Origin: CAZBDU01 sp964490725
Lineage (GTDB): Bacteria; Spirochaetota; Spirochaetia; SZUA-6; DRHE01
DNA: 64,000 nucleotides
Direction of reading: 5' to 3'
Assembly: GCA_964490725.1 (NCBI GenBank)
Contig: CAZBDU010000016.1
Coordinates: forward strand, 19,110 to 83,109
Positions 26,044 to 34,147 of the stretch are shown in pieces. A model generated the notes under the pieces. That model ran no database searches. It was not told where the DNA came from and was given only the letters and a program-made list of their open reading frames with translations. A program made the translations under genes and the position numbers. Position 1 is the stretch's first letter. The number at the start of each line of letters is the position of its first letter.

Positions 26044-26994
26044 TCAGGGCAGGATGTGGGTCCCGACCGTTCCCTCCAGGGCTTCCAGGGCCCGGTCCAG
26101 GGAGGTGACCGCCGCCCGGCCGCTGCTCCAGCGCACGAAGCGCACCGCCGCCTCCATCTTTGGCCCCATGGAGCCGGCCAGGAAGTGCCCATCCCGCAGA
26201 TAGCGCTCCGCCTCCTCCACGGAGATCTGCCCCAGCGGTTTCTCCTGCGCCGTACCGTAGCCCAGGCAGGCGTTCTCCACGTCGGTGAGGATCAGGAAGC
26301 GGTCGGCCTTCACCGCCTGGGCCAGCTTGAAGCCCGCCCGGTCCTTGTCGATCACCGCCTCCACTCCGGAGAGGCTTCCGTCGGGGTTGCGCTTCACCGG
26401 GATGCCGCCGCCGCCGGAGGCGATCACGATCACGCCGCTGGCCAGCAGGCGGTTCACCGCCTCGGCTTCGACGATCGAAAGCGGCTCCGGGGAGGGCACC
26501 ACCCGGCGCCATCCCTTGTGATTGCCGGGTTTGACCTGCTTGACGGTGTAGCCGTTTTCGTTCTCCAGGCGGCGGGCCTGCTCTTCGGTGTAGAAGGGCC
26601 CCACCGGTTTGCTGGGGTCGCGGAAGTCCGGGTCCTCCTCGCTCACCACCACCTGGGTGACCACGGTACACACCGGCGTGTCGATGCCCAGCTCGGCGAG
26701 GCGAAAGACCAGGCGGTTCTGCAGCATCCATCCGATCTGGCCCTGGGTCATGGCGCCGCAGGCGGCCAGGCTCTGGGGCGGCACCAGCCCGGCGGCCTCC
26801 TCCTGCTGGATCAGCAGAGAGCCGGCCTGGGGCCCGTTCCCGTGGGTGATGATCAGCCGGAAGCCGGCCTTGGCGATGGCCGCCATCTGGCGCGCCGTGA
26901 TGTCCACGTTGCGGAACTGCTCCGCGGTGGTGCCGCGCTCCTCCGCCTGCTTGATGGCGTTTCCTCCCAGTGCCATGACGACCAGCTCGCTCAT
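26044..26994 (-). CDS. arcC: Carbamate kinase
   Basis: 316 aa, full length. It converts carbamoyl phosphate and ADP to ATP, CO2 and ammonia. Signature segments: VVMALGGNAIKQ, ITHGNGPQAGSLL, VIASGGGGIPV and DKDRAGFKLA. Its position opposite the hydroxylase/pyrB operon suggests energy recovery from a carbamoyl-yielding nitrogen compound. AAGGAG precedes the ATG, within a duplicated 13-base segment. Confidence 0.95.
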   Translation of the reverse strand: MSELVVMALGGNAIKQAEERGTTAEQFRNVDITARQMAAIAKAGFRLIITHGNGPQAGSLLIQQEEAAGLVPPQSLAACGAMTQGQIGWMLQNRLVFRLAELGIDTPVCTVVTQVVVSEEDPDFRDPSKPVGPFYTEEQARRLENENGYTVKQVKPGNHKGWRRVVPSPEPLSIVEAEAVNRLLASGVIVIASGGGGIPVKRNPDGSLSGVEAVIDKDRAGFKLAQAVKADRFLILTDVENACLGYGTAQEKPLGQISVEEAERYLRDGHFLAGSMGPKMEAAVRFVRWSSGRAAVTSLDRALEALEGTVGTHILP

Positions 26995-27000
26995 ACGATA

Positions 27001-27027
27001 GACTCCTTACCCGAGACTCCTTACCCG
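27001..27027. repeat. Tandem duplication of the arcC ribosome site
   Basis: GACTCCTTACCCG occurs at 27001-27013 and again at 27015-27027. On the minus strand each copy carries GGTAAGGAGTC, so arcC has two Shine-Dalgarno-like sites, one at normal distance and one 14 bases further upstream. Confidence 0.7.
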
Positions 27028-27261
27028 TCCTGTGGACTTCGCACCCAGGCTCAGACGGAAGTGTAGAAGCTGACCTGGCCAAGGGCAAGCCCAGGCCGCG
27101 GGTCAAGAGCGCCGGAAGGCGCCCCGGAATTCCGCATACTGAGAGAGGAGGGATGGCTCTCTGCGCCCCCGCCGCGGCCGGCGGGGCACAAGACGGGAAG
27201 GCTCTCCGGTAGCCGGGGCGCTTCCCTTTCGGGTACATTCTAGCCGCGGAGGGAACGCGGC

Positions 27262-28296
27262 ATGGCTGAGATGGACGCACGGAAGTCGCGGTGGCGCCGG
27301 CTGTTTGCGGCCGGGCTGCCGGTGGCGGGGACGACGCTCGTTCTGGTGGGAACGGCGTCGGTGCTGATCGGAGGCCGCCTGGGAAGGGCCTACGGTGCGG
27401 TGCGCATCAACGCGGCCGCGCCGGCGGTGGAAACGGTCCGCCTTGCCAGGGCCGGGCGCATCGCCCCGCCGTCCTATCGGGGCATGCTCTCACCGTGGCG
27501 CGTCGGCGTGCAGGTGGGGCACTGGAAGGTCGACGAGCTGCCGCCGGAGCTTCACCGGCTGCACGGGTCCACCGGGGCGCGCTACGGGAACGTTACGGAG
27601 CTGTCCATCAACCTGGAGATTGCCCGCCGGGTGGCCGCCCGGCTGGAGGCGGCCGGGGTGGTGGTGGACCTGCTGCCGGCCACGCTGCCGCCCGGCTACG
27701 ACGCAGACGCGCTGGTGGCGATCCATGCGGATGGGGCGAACCGTCCCGGAGTGCACGGCTGGAAGATCGCCACCGCCTGGCGTGCCAGCGATGCCTCTCG
27801 GGAGCTGCGGGAGAGCATCGCCTCATCCTACGCCGCCTTTACGGGGCTTCCGGAGGACCGCTACGGCACCACCTACAACATGCGCGGCTACTACGCCTTC
27901 AGCCCCCATCGCTTCGAACATGCGGCAGCGTACACAACGCCGGCGGTGATCATCGAGGCCGGCTTCGTAACGGTGGCGCGGGACCGGGAGGTGCTGGTGA
28001 ACGAGCCGGAGACGGCCGCGCAGGGGATCAGCGCCGGCATCATCCGCTTTCTGTCGGGTCACAACGGGCTGGACCGCCGGAAGCTGCTGCCCCGGCTGTA
28101 CCCCGTCGCCCGGGTAGGCTCCGACACCGAGCTGTACTTTCTCCCCGAGGAGGACGCCAGGACCGCCGGGCAGTTGAAGGCCGGCACGCTGATGCTTCCC
28201 GTGCACCGGGAGCCGGAGTGGACCGAGGTGATCGTGCGCGGCAACTACCGGCGCTTCGGCTGGGTGCGCACGGACCAGCTGGAGTGGGTTCAATGA
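27262..28296 (+). CDS. N-acetylmuramoyl-L-alanine amidase (Amidase_3)
   Basis: 344 aa. An N-terminal signal anchor lies at about 14-37, then a zinc amidase domain with ligands His-87 (VGHWK), Glu-113 (TELSIN) and His-155 (IHADG), and catalytic Glu-232 (VIIEAGF). The C-terminal ~60 residues (VGSDTELYFLPEEDA...YRRFGWVRTDQLEW) resemble an SH3-like wall-binding module. It would cleave the peptide stem from the glycan in the periplasm. It is followed directly by a lipoprotein gene. Confidence 0.88.
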   Translation: MAEMDARKSRWRRLFAAGLPVAGTTLVLVGTASVLIGGRLGRAYGAVRINAAAPAVETVRLARAGRIAPPSYRGMLSPWRVGVQVGHWKVDELPPELHRLHGSTGARYGNVTELSINLEIARRVAARLEAAGVVVDLLPATLPPGYDADALVAIHADGANRPGVHGWKIATAWRASDASRELRESIASSYAAFTGLPEDRYGTTYNMRGYYAFSPHRFEHAAAYTTPAVIIEAGFVTVARDREVLVNEPETAAQGISAGIIRFLSGHNGLDRRKLLPRLYPVARVGSDTELYFLPEEDARTAGQLKAGTLMLPVHREPEWTEVIVRGNYRRFGWVRTDQLEWVQ

Positions 28297-28297
28297 G

Positions 28298-29350
28298 GTG
28301 ACGGTGGGCCGCAGCAGCGTGCAGGTGTCGCCGCCGGCGGCCGCGCTGGTCATGCTGGCCTTTCTCCCGGTGGCCGGCTGCGCCGGGGGAGACTCGGCAG
28401 CACGGGAGGAGGGCATGATCCAAAGGAACGCTCCGCCGCAGGCGGAGTACCGGCAGGAGGAAGTCTGGCTGGAAACCGGGGTGCGGCTGGAAGGTACGCT
28501 GGTGGTTCCGGCTGCCGCCGGGAAGGTCCCTGCGGTGCTGATCGTCGCCGGATCCGGACCCACCGATCGGGACGGCAACTCCCCTCTGCTCGGAGGCAGG
28601 AACGACAGCCTGCGGCTCCTGGCGGAGGGCCTGGCGGGCTACGGGATCGCCTCCCTGCGCTACGACAAGCGCGGGGTAGGCGGGAGCAAGGCCCCGGGAG
28701 TGAGGGAAGCCGATCTCAGCTTCGACGACTTCGTTGCCGACGCCGCGGGCTGGATCCGCATGCTCCGGGCGGACCCGCGCTTCTCGGCCGTGGCGGTGAT
28801 CGGCCACAGCGAGGGCGCCCTGGTCGGGATGATCGCAGCCGGGGATGCCGGCTCGGACGCCTTCGTGTCGATTGCCGGTCCCGGGCGGCCGGTCCAGGAC
28901 ACCCTGCTGGCGCAGATCGGCGCCCGGATGCCCTCCCTGCTCGAGCAGAGCAGCGCCATCGTGGCCCGGCTGCGGGAGGGGCGGGAGGTCCAGGAGGTGC
29001 CGGCGGAGCTGCAGCCGCTGTTCCGCCCCAGCGTGCAGCCCTTTCTGATCTCGATGTTCCGGCGCGATCCCGCCCGGGAGCTGGCGCGCCTGCACGTCCC
29101 GGTGCTGATCGTGGCCGGTGGTCGCGACCTGCAGATCTCCGTGGAGGAGGCGAGGCTGCTGGCCGCAGCCAGGCCCGGGGCAAGGCTGGAGGTGATCGAG
29201 GGCATGAACCACGTGCTCAAGGAGGCGCCGGCGGACGTGCAGGGAAACATGGCCACCTATGCCGAGCCAGGCCTGCCTCTGGCGCCGGGGCTGCTGAGGA
29301 CGGTGGGCTCCTTCCTCTCCGAGGCGCTTGGGCAGCGCCGGGAGCGGTAG
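28298..29350 (+). CDS. Alpha/beta-hydrolase lipoprotein
   Basis: 350 aa. Lipoprotein signal with lipobox LPVAGC, Cys-28. The hydrolase core has an oxyanion-side segment VAGSGPTDRDGN, nucleophile elbow GHSEG, a late aspartate in VAGGRDLQIS and histidine in GMNHVLK. It resembles predicted secreted esterases/acyl-hydrolases of the DUF3887/hydrolase_4 kind. The GTG start lies 1 base after the amidase stop, so the two are co-transcribed. The substrate is unknown. Confidence 0.85.
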   Translation: MTVGRSSVQVSPPAAALVMLAFLPVAGCAGGDSAAREEGMIQRNAPPQAEYRQEEVWLETGVRLEGTLVVPAAAGKVPAVLIVAGSGPTDRDGNSPLLGGRNDSLRLLAEGLAGYGIASLRYDKRGVGGSKAPGVREADLSFDDFVADAAGWIRMLRADPRFSAVAVIGHSEGALVGMIAAGDAGSDAFVSIAGPGRPVQDTLLAQIGARMPSLLEQSSAIVARLREGREVQEVPAELQPLFRPSVQPFLISMFRRDPARELARLHVPVLIVAGGRDLQISVEEARLLAAARPGARLEVIEGMNHVLKEAPADVQGNMATYAEPGLPLAPGLLRTVGSFLSEALGQRRER

Positions 29351-29380
29351 GGCGAGGCGGCGTCCCTGGAGGAGGAGACG

Positions 29381-30250
29381 ATGCTTGCGGTCGCCGATCT
29401 GAGAATCACGACTCTGGGGGAGAACACCTCCTCGGGCAGGGGACTGCTGGGTGAATGGGGCCTGAGCGTGCTGGTGGAAACCGGACAGGGCGCCTACCTG
29501 CTGGATGCGGGGGCGGGCAGCTCCACCGCCAGCAACGCGGACGCCCTGGGGCTCGAGCTGTCGGGCGTACAGACGATCGTGTTGAGCCACGGCCATCACG
29601 ACCATACCGGAGGGCTGCGCGCGCTGCTGCCCCGGATGGGCGGGGAAGGCGTGAGAGTCGTGGCTCATCCGGGAATATGGGCGGAGAAGTACTCCAGGAA
29701 CCGGGAGACGGGAAAGGTGCGGTACGCGGGCATCCCCTACCGGCGCCAGGAGCTGGAAAGCCTGGGGGCCCGTTTCGAGCTGAGCACCCGCCCGACCTGG
29801 CTGGAGGCGGACGTCACAGCCGGCGGCGAGGAGCCGATGAGCACGGATTTCGAGCCGGTGGCCTCGAATCTGCTCGTTCGAGCGCCGGAAGGACTGGTTA
29901 CCGACACGATGGCGGACGACCAGTCGCTGTACATCCGAACCGACAGAGGGCTGGTGATCGTGCTGGGCTGCGCTCATCGGGGGGTCGTGAACATCCTCCG
30001 GCACGCCCGGCAGCTCATGGCCACGGAGCGCGTGCACATGGTGATCGGCGGCAGCCATCTGTACTCGGCCAGCGTGGAGCAGCTGGACGCGACGGTGGCT
30101 GCGCTGAGGCAGATGCAGGTGGAGTGGCTCGGCCTCTCGCACTGTACGGGGCTGAAAGCGGCCGTCCGGCTCAGCCGGGAGTTCCAGGAGAGGTTCTTCT
30201 TCAACAACGCCGGCACGGTGATTCGTTTCCCTTTCCGGCTCCCCGCCTGA
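29381..30250 (+). CDS. Metallo-beta-lactamase-fold hydrolase
   Basis: 289 aa. Metal motif SHGHHDHTGG at 69-78 with His-70, His-72, Asp-74 and His-75, and later GCAHRGVVNIL and GGSHL. This pattern is that of the pterin/RFA-P-synthase-like branch (COG1237), whose roles are varied and mostly unknown. AGGAGGAG precedes the ATG. Expected to be cytosolic because no signal is present. Confidence 0.87.
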   Translation: MLAVADLRITTLGENTSSGRGLLGEWGLSVLVETGQGAYLLDAGAGSSTASNADALGLELSGVQTIVLSHGHHDHTGGLRALLPRMGGEGVRVVAHPGIWAEKYSRNRETGKVRYAGIPYRRQELESLGARFELSTRPTWLEADVTAGGEEPMSTDFEPVASNLLVRAPEGLVTDTMADDQSLYIRTDRGLVIVLGCAHRGVVNILRHARQLMATERVHMVIGGSHLYSASVEQLDATVAALRQMQVEWLGLSHCTGLKAAVRLSREFQERFFFNNAGTVIRFPFRLPA

Positions 30251-30314
30251 GCCTACCACAGCGCGTGTTTTTCCCCACCGGCCGCCGGTCCTTCCCCACT
30301 GCGGCGCCGGGCGC

Positions 30315-30320
30315 TATAAT
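30315..30320 (+). promoter_or_regulatory. -10 box of the MFS gene
   Basis: TATAAT at 30315-30320; the -35 region (TTCCCC at 30292-30297) is weak. Transcription would start about 3 bases before the ATG at 30330, so the leader would be too short for a ribosome site. Confidence 0.5.
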
Positions 30321-30329
30321 GCGCTCGCC

Positions 30330-31481
30330 ATGTTTGCCTTCGGTCTGAGCTTCTTCTGGTACTACGCCGCCTTCGCCGTGCTGATGCCGCACCTGCCGCT
30401 GCTGCTGAAGGCCAGGGGCTTCAGCCTGGCGGAGGTGGGAATGCTGATGGCGGCTTTCGGTATGGCCGGTGTCATCGGTCCGGTGGCGATCGGCCCGCTG
30501 GTGGACCGAACCGGCCGCTATCGGCTGGTCATCCTGCTGTCGATCGTGCTGGCGGCTGCCTTTCTGGCGCCCCTGGCAATCACCGCGGGCTTCTGGGTGG
30601 CGATGCTGCTGGTGACGATCCTGGGCGTGGCGTTCAAGACCATCTATCCCACGGCGGACGTGCTGGCGCTGCACGCGCTTGCCGACGCCGCTCAGCAGTA
30701 CGGGCGTGTACGCGCCTTCGGCTCCCTGGGCTTCGTGACGGCTTCCCTGGTCCTGCAGTTCACCGGCGTGCTCGCCGCGGGCCTGCGTTCGATCGTCTAC
30801 GTCTTCGGGGTCACTTCGGCGGCCGGGTTTGTCCTCACCTTCCTTCTCCCCCGCCCCGTCGTCTCCGGCAAGGGGCGAGCGGCCGGGAGCCCTGAGGGAC
30901 TGCCGGGCCTGGGCGGTGTCTTCTGGCTGGGAATGCTGGTGTTCTTCCTGGGCAATCTGGGGATGATGGCCTACTACTCCTTTTTCTCGATATATCTGCA
31001 GGAGGTGCTGGGGCTCGAGCGGGTGAGCGGGCTGTGGGCGCTGGCGGCCTGCTCGGAGATTCCGGTGATCTTCTTTGCCGGCCCGCTGATCCGTCGTTTC
31101 GACCTGCACCGCATCTTCCTGGTGGCGCTGGGGGCGATGCTGGCGCGGTTGTTGGTGTACGCCCTCCTACCGGCGCTCCCGGCAGTGGTGCTGGCCCAGC
31201 TCCTGCACGGCCTGACCTTCGGCGCCTTCTACACGGCAGGGGTGGAGTTCGTGAGACGCCGGACTGTGGAACGGCGCCGGGGGCTGGCCATGGCGGTGTA
31301 CAATTCGGTGTTCATGGGCGTCACCGCCCTGGTGGGGCCGCTGGTGGGCGGCTTCGTCCTGGAGGCTGCCGGCTACCGGGCGATGTTCCTGCTGTACGCG
31401 CTGCCGGTAGCGGCGGCGGCGCTCATCGTGGCAGCTGCCGGAGGAGTCCTCCGGCAGCGGGCTGCGGAGGCGCTGTCGTGA
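30330..31481 (+). CDS. MFS transporter
   Basis: 383 aa with about twelve hydrophobic helices. The loop GPLVDRTGRYRLVIL after helix 2 is the MFS motif A region. The layout resembles the MFS_1-like/PPP (phenylpropionate transporter) subfamily. Stop and the gamma-glutamyltransferase start overlap as GTGA, suggesting that the carrier moves a substrate or product of that enzyme, such as a glutamyl peptide; that is inference. Confidence 0.85.
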   Translation: MFAFGLSFFWYYAAFAVLMPHLPLLLKARGFSLAEVGMLMAAFGMAGVIGPVAIGPLVDRTGRYRLVILLSIVLAAAFLAPLAITAGFWVAMLLVTILGVAFKTIYPTADVLALHALADAAQQYGRVRAFGSLGFVTASLVLQFTGVLAAGLRSIVYVFGVTSAAGFVLTFLLPRPVVSGKGRAAGSPEGLPGLGGVFWLGMLVFFLGNLGMMAYYSFFSIYLQEVLGLERVSGLWALAACSEIPVIFFAGPLIRRFDLHRIFLVALGAMLARLLVYALLPALPAVVLAQLLHGLTFGAFYTAGVEFVRRRTVERRRGLAMAVYNSVFMGVTALVGPLVGGFVLEAAGYRAMFLLYALPVAAAALIVAAAGGVLRQRAAEALS

Positions 31482-33124
31482 AGCTCGAAAGCAGCGAGCT
31501 GTACCGCTCGCGCCGCTCCCCGGTGCTGTCCACGCGGGGCATGGTGGCCGCCAGCCAGCCTCTGGCCGCGCAGGCGGGCGCCAGCATTCTGGAGCGCGGA
31601 GGCAACGCAGCCGACGCGGCCGTGGCGGTGGCCGCGGCGCTGCAGGTCACGCAGCCCTGCTCCACCGGCCTGGGAGGGGACTGCTTCCTGCTCTACTACT
31701 CGGCTTCTGAGCGGAAGGTGAAGGCCCTGAACGGTTCCGGCCGCTCGCCCCGCGCGCTCTCCCTGGAGAGAGCCCGGCGGCTGGGCTTCAGCGGCAGGAT
31801 TCCCAGCCGTCACGCGCTCACCGTGACCGTTCCCGGCGCGCCGGCGGCCTGGGACGAGACGCTGGAGCGGCTGGGGCGCCTGTCCCGCGCCGAGGTGCTG
31901 GCACCCGCCATTCGGCTGGCCGAGGAAGGGTATCCGGTGGCGCCGCTGACGGCCCGGTGGTGGGAGGAGAGCGCGGAGGAGACCCTGCGGCATCACCGCT
32001 TCGGGGGGGAGCTGCTGGTGGACGGCCGCTCGCCCCGCCCTGGGGAGGTAGTGCGGCTTCCGGCCCTGGCCTCCTCGCTGCGCGCCCTGGCGGAGGAGGG
32101 CAGCCGGGCGTTCTACACGGGGAGGATCGCCGGGGCCGTCGTGGAGGCGGTGCGGGAGGCCGGTGGCCTGCTGGCAGCGGAAGACCTGGCCGGGCACCGC
32201 TCGGAGTGGGTCGAGCCCCTCCGGCTGTCCTACCGCGGGGTGGACGTCTGGGAGTGTCCGCCCAACGGCCAGGGCCTGGCGGTGCTGCTGGCCCTGAACG
32301 TGCTGCGCTTCCTGGACGCGGACCGTTTTCGCCGTTTTCCGCCGGAGAGCGCCGGCCGGCTGCATCTGCTGGTGGAGTGCATGCGCCTGGCTTTTGCGGA
32401 CGCCCTGCGCCACGTGGCGGACCCGCAGCACGTCCGCGTACCCGTGGAGGAGCTTCTTTCGGAGGAGTACGGCCGGAGACGGGCAGGCCTGATCCGGGAG
32501 GACAGCGCGATGGCTGTCCCCGGGCCGGGTCTGGCCGCCGCGGCCGGAGGGGACACGGTGTACTTCTGCACCGCCGACGCGGAGGGGAACGCCTGCTCCT
32601 GCATCAACAGTAACTTTCTGGGTTTCGGCACGGGGATCGTGCCCCGGGGCTGCGGCTTCTCCCTGCAGAATCGCGGACACGGCTTCACCCTGGAGCGTGG
32701 CCACCCCAACAGCCTGGCCGGGGGGAAGCGTCCCTACCATACCATCATTCCCGGGCTGTCCACGGAAAGCGGGAGCGGCAGGCTGCACGCCGCCTTCGGC
32801 GTCATGGGGGGGATGATGCAGGCGCAGGGACATCTCCAGGTGGTCTCCGCCCTGGTGGACGACGAGCTGGACCCGCAGGCGGCGCTGGACCGGGGGCGCT
32901 TCCAGATCGAGGAGGGGCTCCCCGAGGGGGTCCTGCTTGTGGAGGACGCCCTGAGGCCGGGGACGGTCCCCGCGCTGGAAGCCAAGGGACACCGGGTGCG
33001 GGTGGTTGCGGGGATCGAGCGGCCCATCTTCGGCCTGGGACAGATCGTCCTCCGCGACGCTGCGGGCGTGCTGTGGGGCGCAAGCGATCCCCGGGGGGAC
33101 GGCTGCGCGCTGGGGCTCTGCTAA
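31478..33124 (+). CDS. ggt: Gamma-glutamyltransferase family protein
   Basis: 548 aa, an N-terminal-nucleophile hydrolase that self-cleaves into two chains. GGNAADAAVAVAAALQVTQP and STGLGGDCF are typical of the large chain. The probable nucleophile is Thr-360 in GGDTVYFCTADAEGN; the usual text there is TTHFSV, so this is a divergent member. The C-terminal SLAGGKRPYHTIIPG and FGVMGGMMQAQGHLQV are conserved. No signal peptide is visible, so it may act in the cytosol. Confidence 0.85.
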   Translation: MKLESSELYRSRRSPVLSTRGMVAASQPLAAQAGASILERGGNAADAAVAVAAALQVTQPCSTGLGGDCFLLYYSASERKVKALNGSGRSPRALSLERARRLGFSGRIPSRHALTVTVPGAPAAWDETLERLGRLSRAEVLAPAIRLAEEGYPVAPLTARWWEESAEETLRHHRFGGELLVDGRSPRPGEVVRLPALASSLRALAEEGSRAFYTGRIAGAVVEAVREAGGLLAAEDLAGHRSEWVEPLRLSYRGVDVWECPPNGQGLAVLLALNVLRFLDADRFRRFPPESAGRLHLLVECMRLAFADALRHVADPQHVRVPVEELLSEEYGRRRAGLIREDSAMAVPGPGLAAAAGGDTVYFCTADAEGNACSCINSNFLGFGTGIVPRGCGFSLQNRGHGFTLERGHPNSLAGGKRPYHTIIPGLSTESGSGRLHAAFGVMGGMMQAQGHLQVVSALVDDELDPQAALDRGRFQIEEGLPEGVLLVEDALRPGTVPALEAKGHRVRVVAGIERPIFGLGQIVLRDAAGVLWGASDPRGDGCALGLC

Positions 33125-33140
33125 AGGGGACCTTCCCTCC

Positions 33141-33941
33141 TCAGCCCGGCCCGGCTTCCTCCAGGGAGGCGCGCATGTGGGCCACCGGGCTGCCGTGCAG
33201 CACCGCTACCACCTCCGCCGCAATGGAAACGGCGATCTCCGCCGCCGAGTCCCCGCCCAAGGGGATGCCCACCGGGGCGTACAGGCAGTCCGGCGGCTCG
33301 ATGCCCAGCTCGCGGAGCCGCTTCAAGGTGGCGCGGACCTTCCCCCGCGATCCGATCAGCCCCAGGTAGCGGTAGCTCTGCGAGCGCTGCAGGAGCTGCC
33401 GCAGAACTTCGAAGTCGTGCTCGTGGCCATGGGTGGCAATGAAGCACAGCTCGGTGCCGGCAAGCTGTTGGCTCGCCCCTTCCAGCCTGGCGTAGTCGCC
33501 GATCACCACGGTCCTGCCCGGTTTCTCCAGGGCCGGCAGAATCTCCGGCCTGCTGTCGAACACCGTCACCCGGAACCCCAGGGATTCCAGGATGGGCAGA
33601 AGCGCCTGGTTTACGTGGCCGCCGCCGAAGAGCGCGAAGCTGCGGGTGGCCGCCAGGTACTCCAGGACCAGGGTGACCTTCCCGCCGCATTTCATTCCGA
33701 TGGAGGCCAGGTCCAGCTCCAGCAGGCGGTTCTCCCGGGAGGCCAGCACGTCCCTCGCCTGCTCCACCGCGGTGCGCTCCAGCGCCCCGCCGCCCACGGT
33801 CCCGTGGAGGCTGCCGTCCTCCGCCACCAGCATCTTGAAGCCGGCCTTGCCCGGGGTGCCGCGGCTGGCCTGCAGAACCGTCACCTGGACCAGGCTGCGG
33901 CCGCCCTCCAGCAACTCCAGGCACCTGCGCAGTACGTCCAT
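33141..33941 (-). CDS. xdhC: XdhC/CoxI-family molybdenum-enzyme maturation factor
   Basis: 266 aa. The N-terminal XdhC domain has GSLHGTVGGGALE and the C-terminal Rossmann domain starts at FALFGGGHVNQAL. XdhC proteins sulfurate and insert the molybdenum cofactor into xanthine-dehydrogenase-family enzymes. The only such enzyme in the window is encoded at 17463-21305, about 12 kb away, and is the likely client. It faces the gamma-glutamyltransferase gene. Confidence 0.92.
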   Translation of the reverse strand: MDVLRRCLELLEGGRSLVQVTVLQASRGTPGKAGFKMLVAEDGSLHGTVGGGALERTAVEQARDVLASRENRLLELDLASIGMKCGGKVTLVLEYLAATRSFALFGGGHVNQALLPILESLGFRVTVFDSRPEILPALEKPGRTVVIGDYARLEGASQQLAGTELCFIATHGHEHDFEVLRQLLQRSQSYRYLGLIGSRGKVRATLKRLRELGIEPPDCLYAPVGIPLGGDSAAEIAVSIAAEVVAVLHGSPVAHMRASLEEAGPG

Positions 33942-33948
33942 GGGCTAC

Positions 33949-33978
33949 AGTCTACCCCACGCGCGCCGGGACAGGCAA
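33949..33978 (-). promoter_or_regulatory. Promoter of xdhC, leaderless type
   Basis: Minus strand: TTGCCT (33978-33973), 18-base spacer, TAGACT (33954-33949). Transcription would start near 33942, next to the ATG at 33941. There is no ribosome site. Confidence 0.5.
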
Positions 33979-33982
33979 CCGC

Positions 33983-34096
33983 CGGGGGCGGCCTGGGATG
34001 GCCGGGGGGCGGCAGGGCGGCCAGGGGAGGCCAGGGGGCGGCAAGGCGGGCGGGCGCCAGGGGGCGGGCCGCGGCGGGCAGGCGGCGCCCCTCTGA
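33983..34096. repeat. G-rich low-complexity spacer
   Basis: Irregular repeats of GGCGG, CAGGG and CCAGGGGGCGG on the plus strand between xdhC and the protease gene. No frame or RNA gene is evident. Many G-runs are close enough to form G-quadruplexes. Confidence 0.5.
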
Positions 34097-34147
34097 GCTG
34101 CTTTCCCGGGAAGCCGGAGGAGAGTACATTGGTAGGCGGAGGAAACC

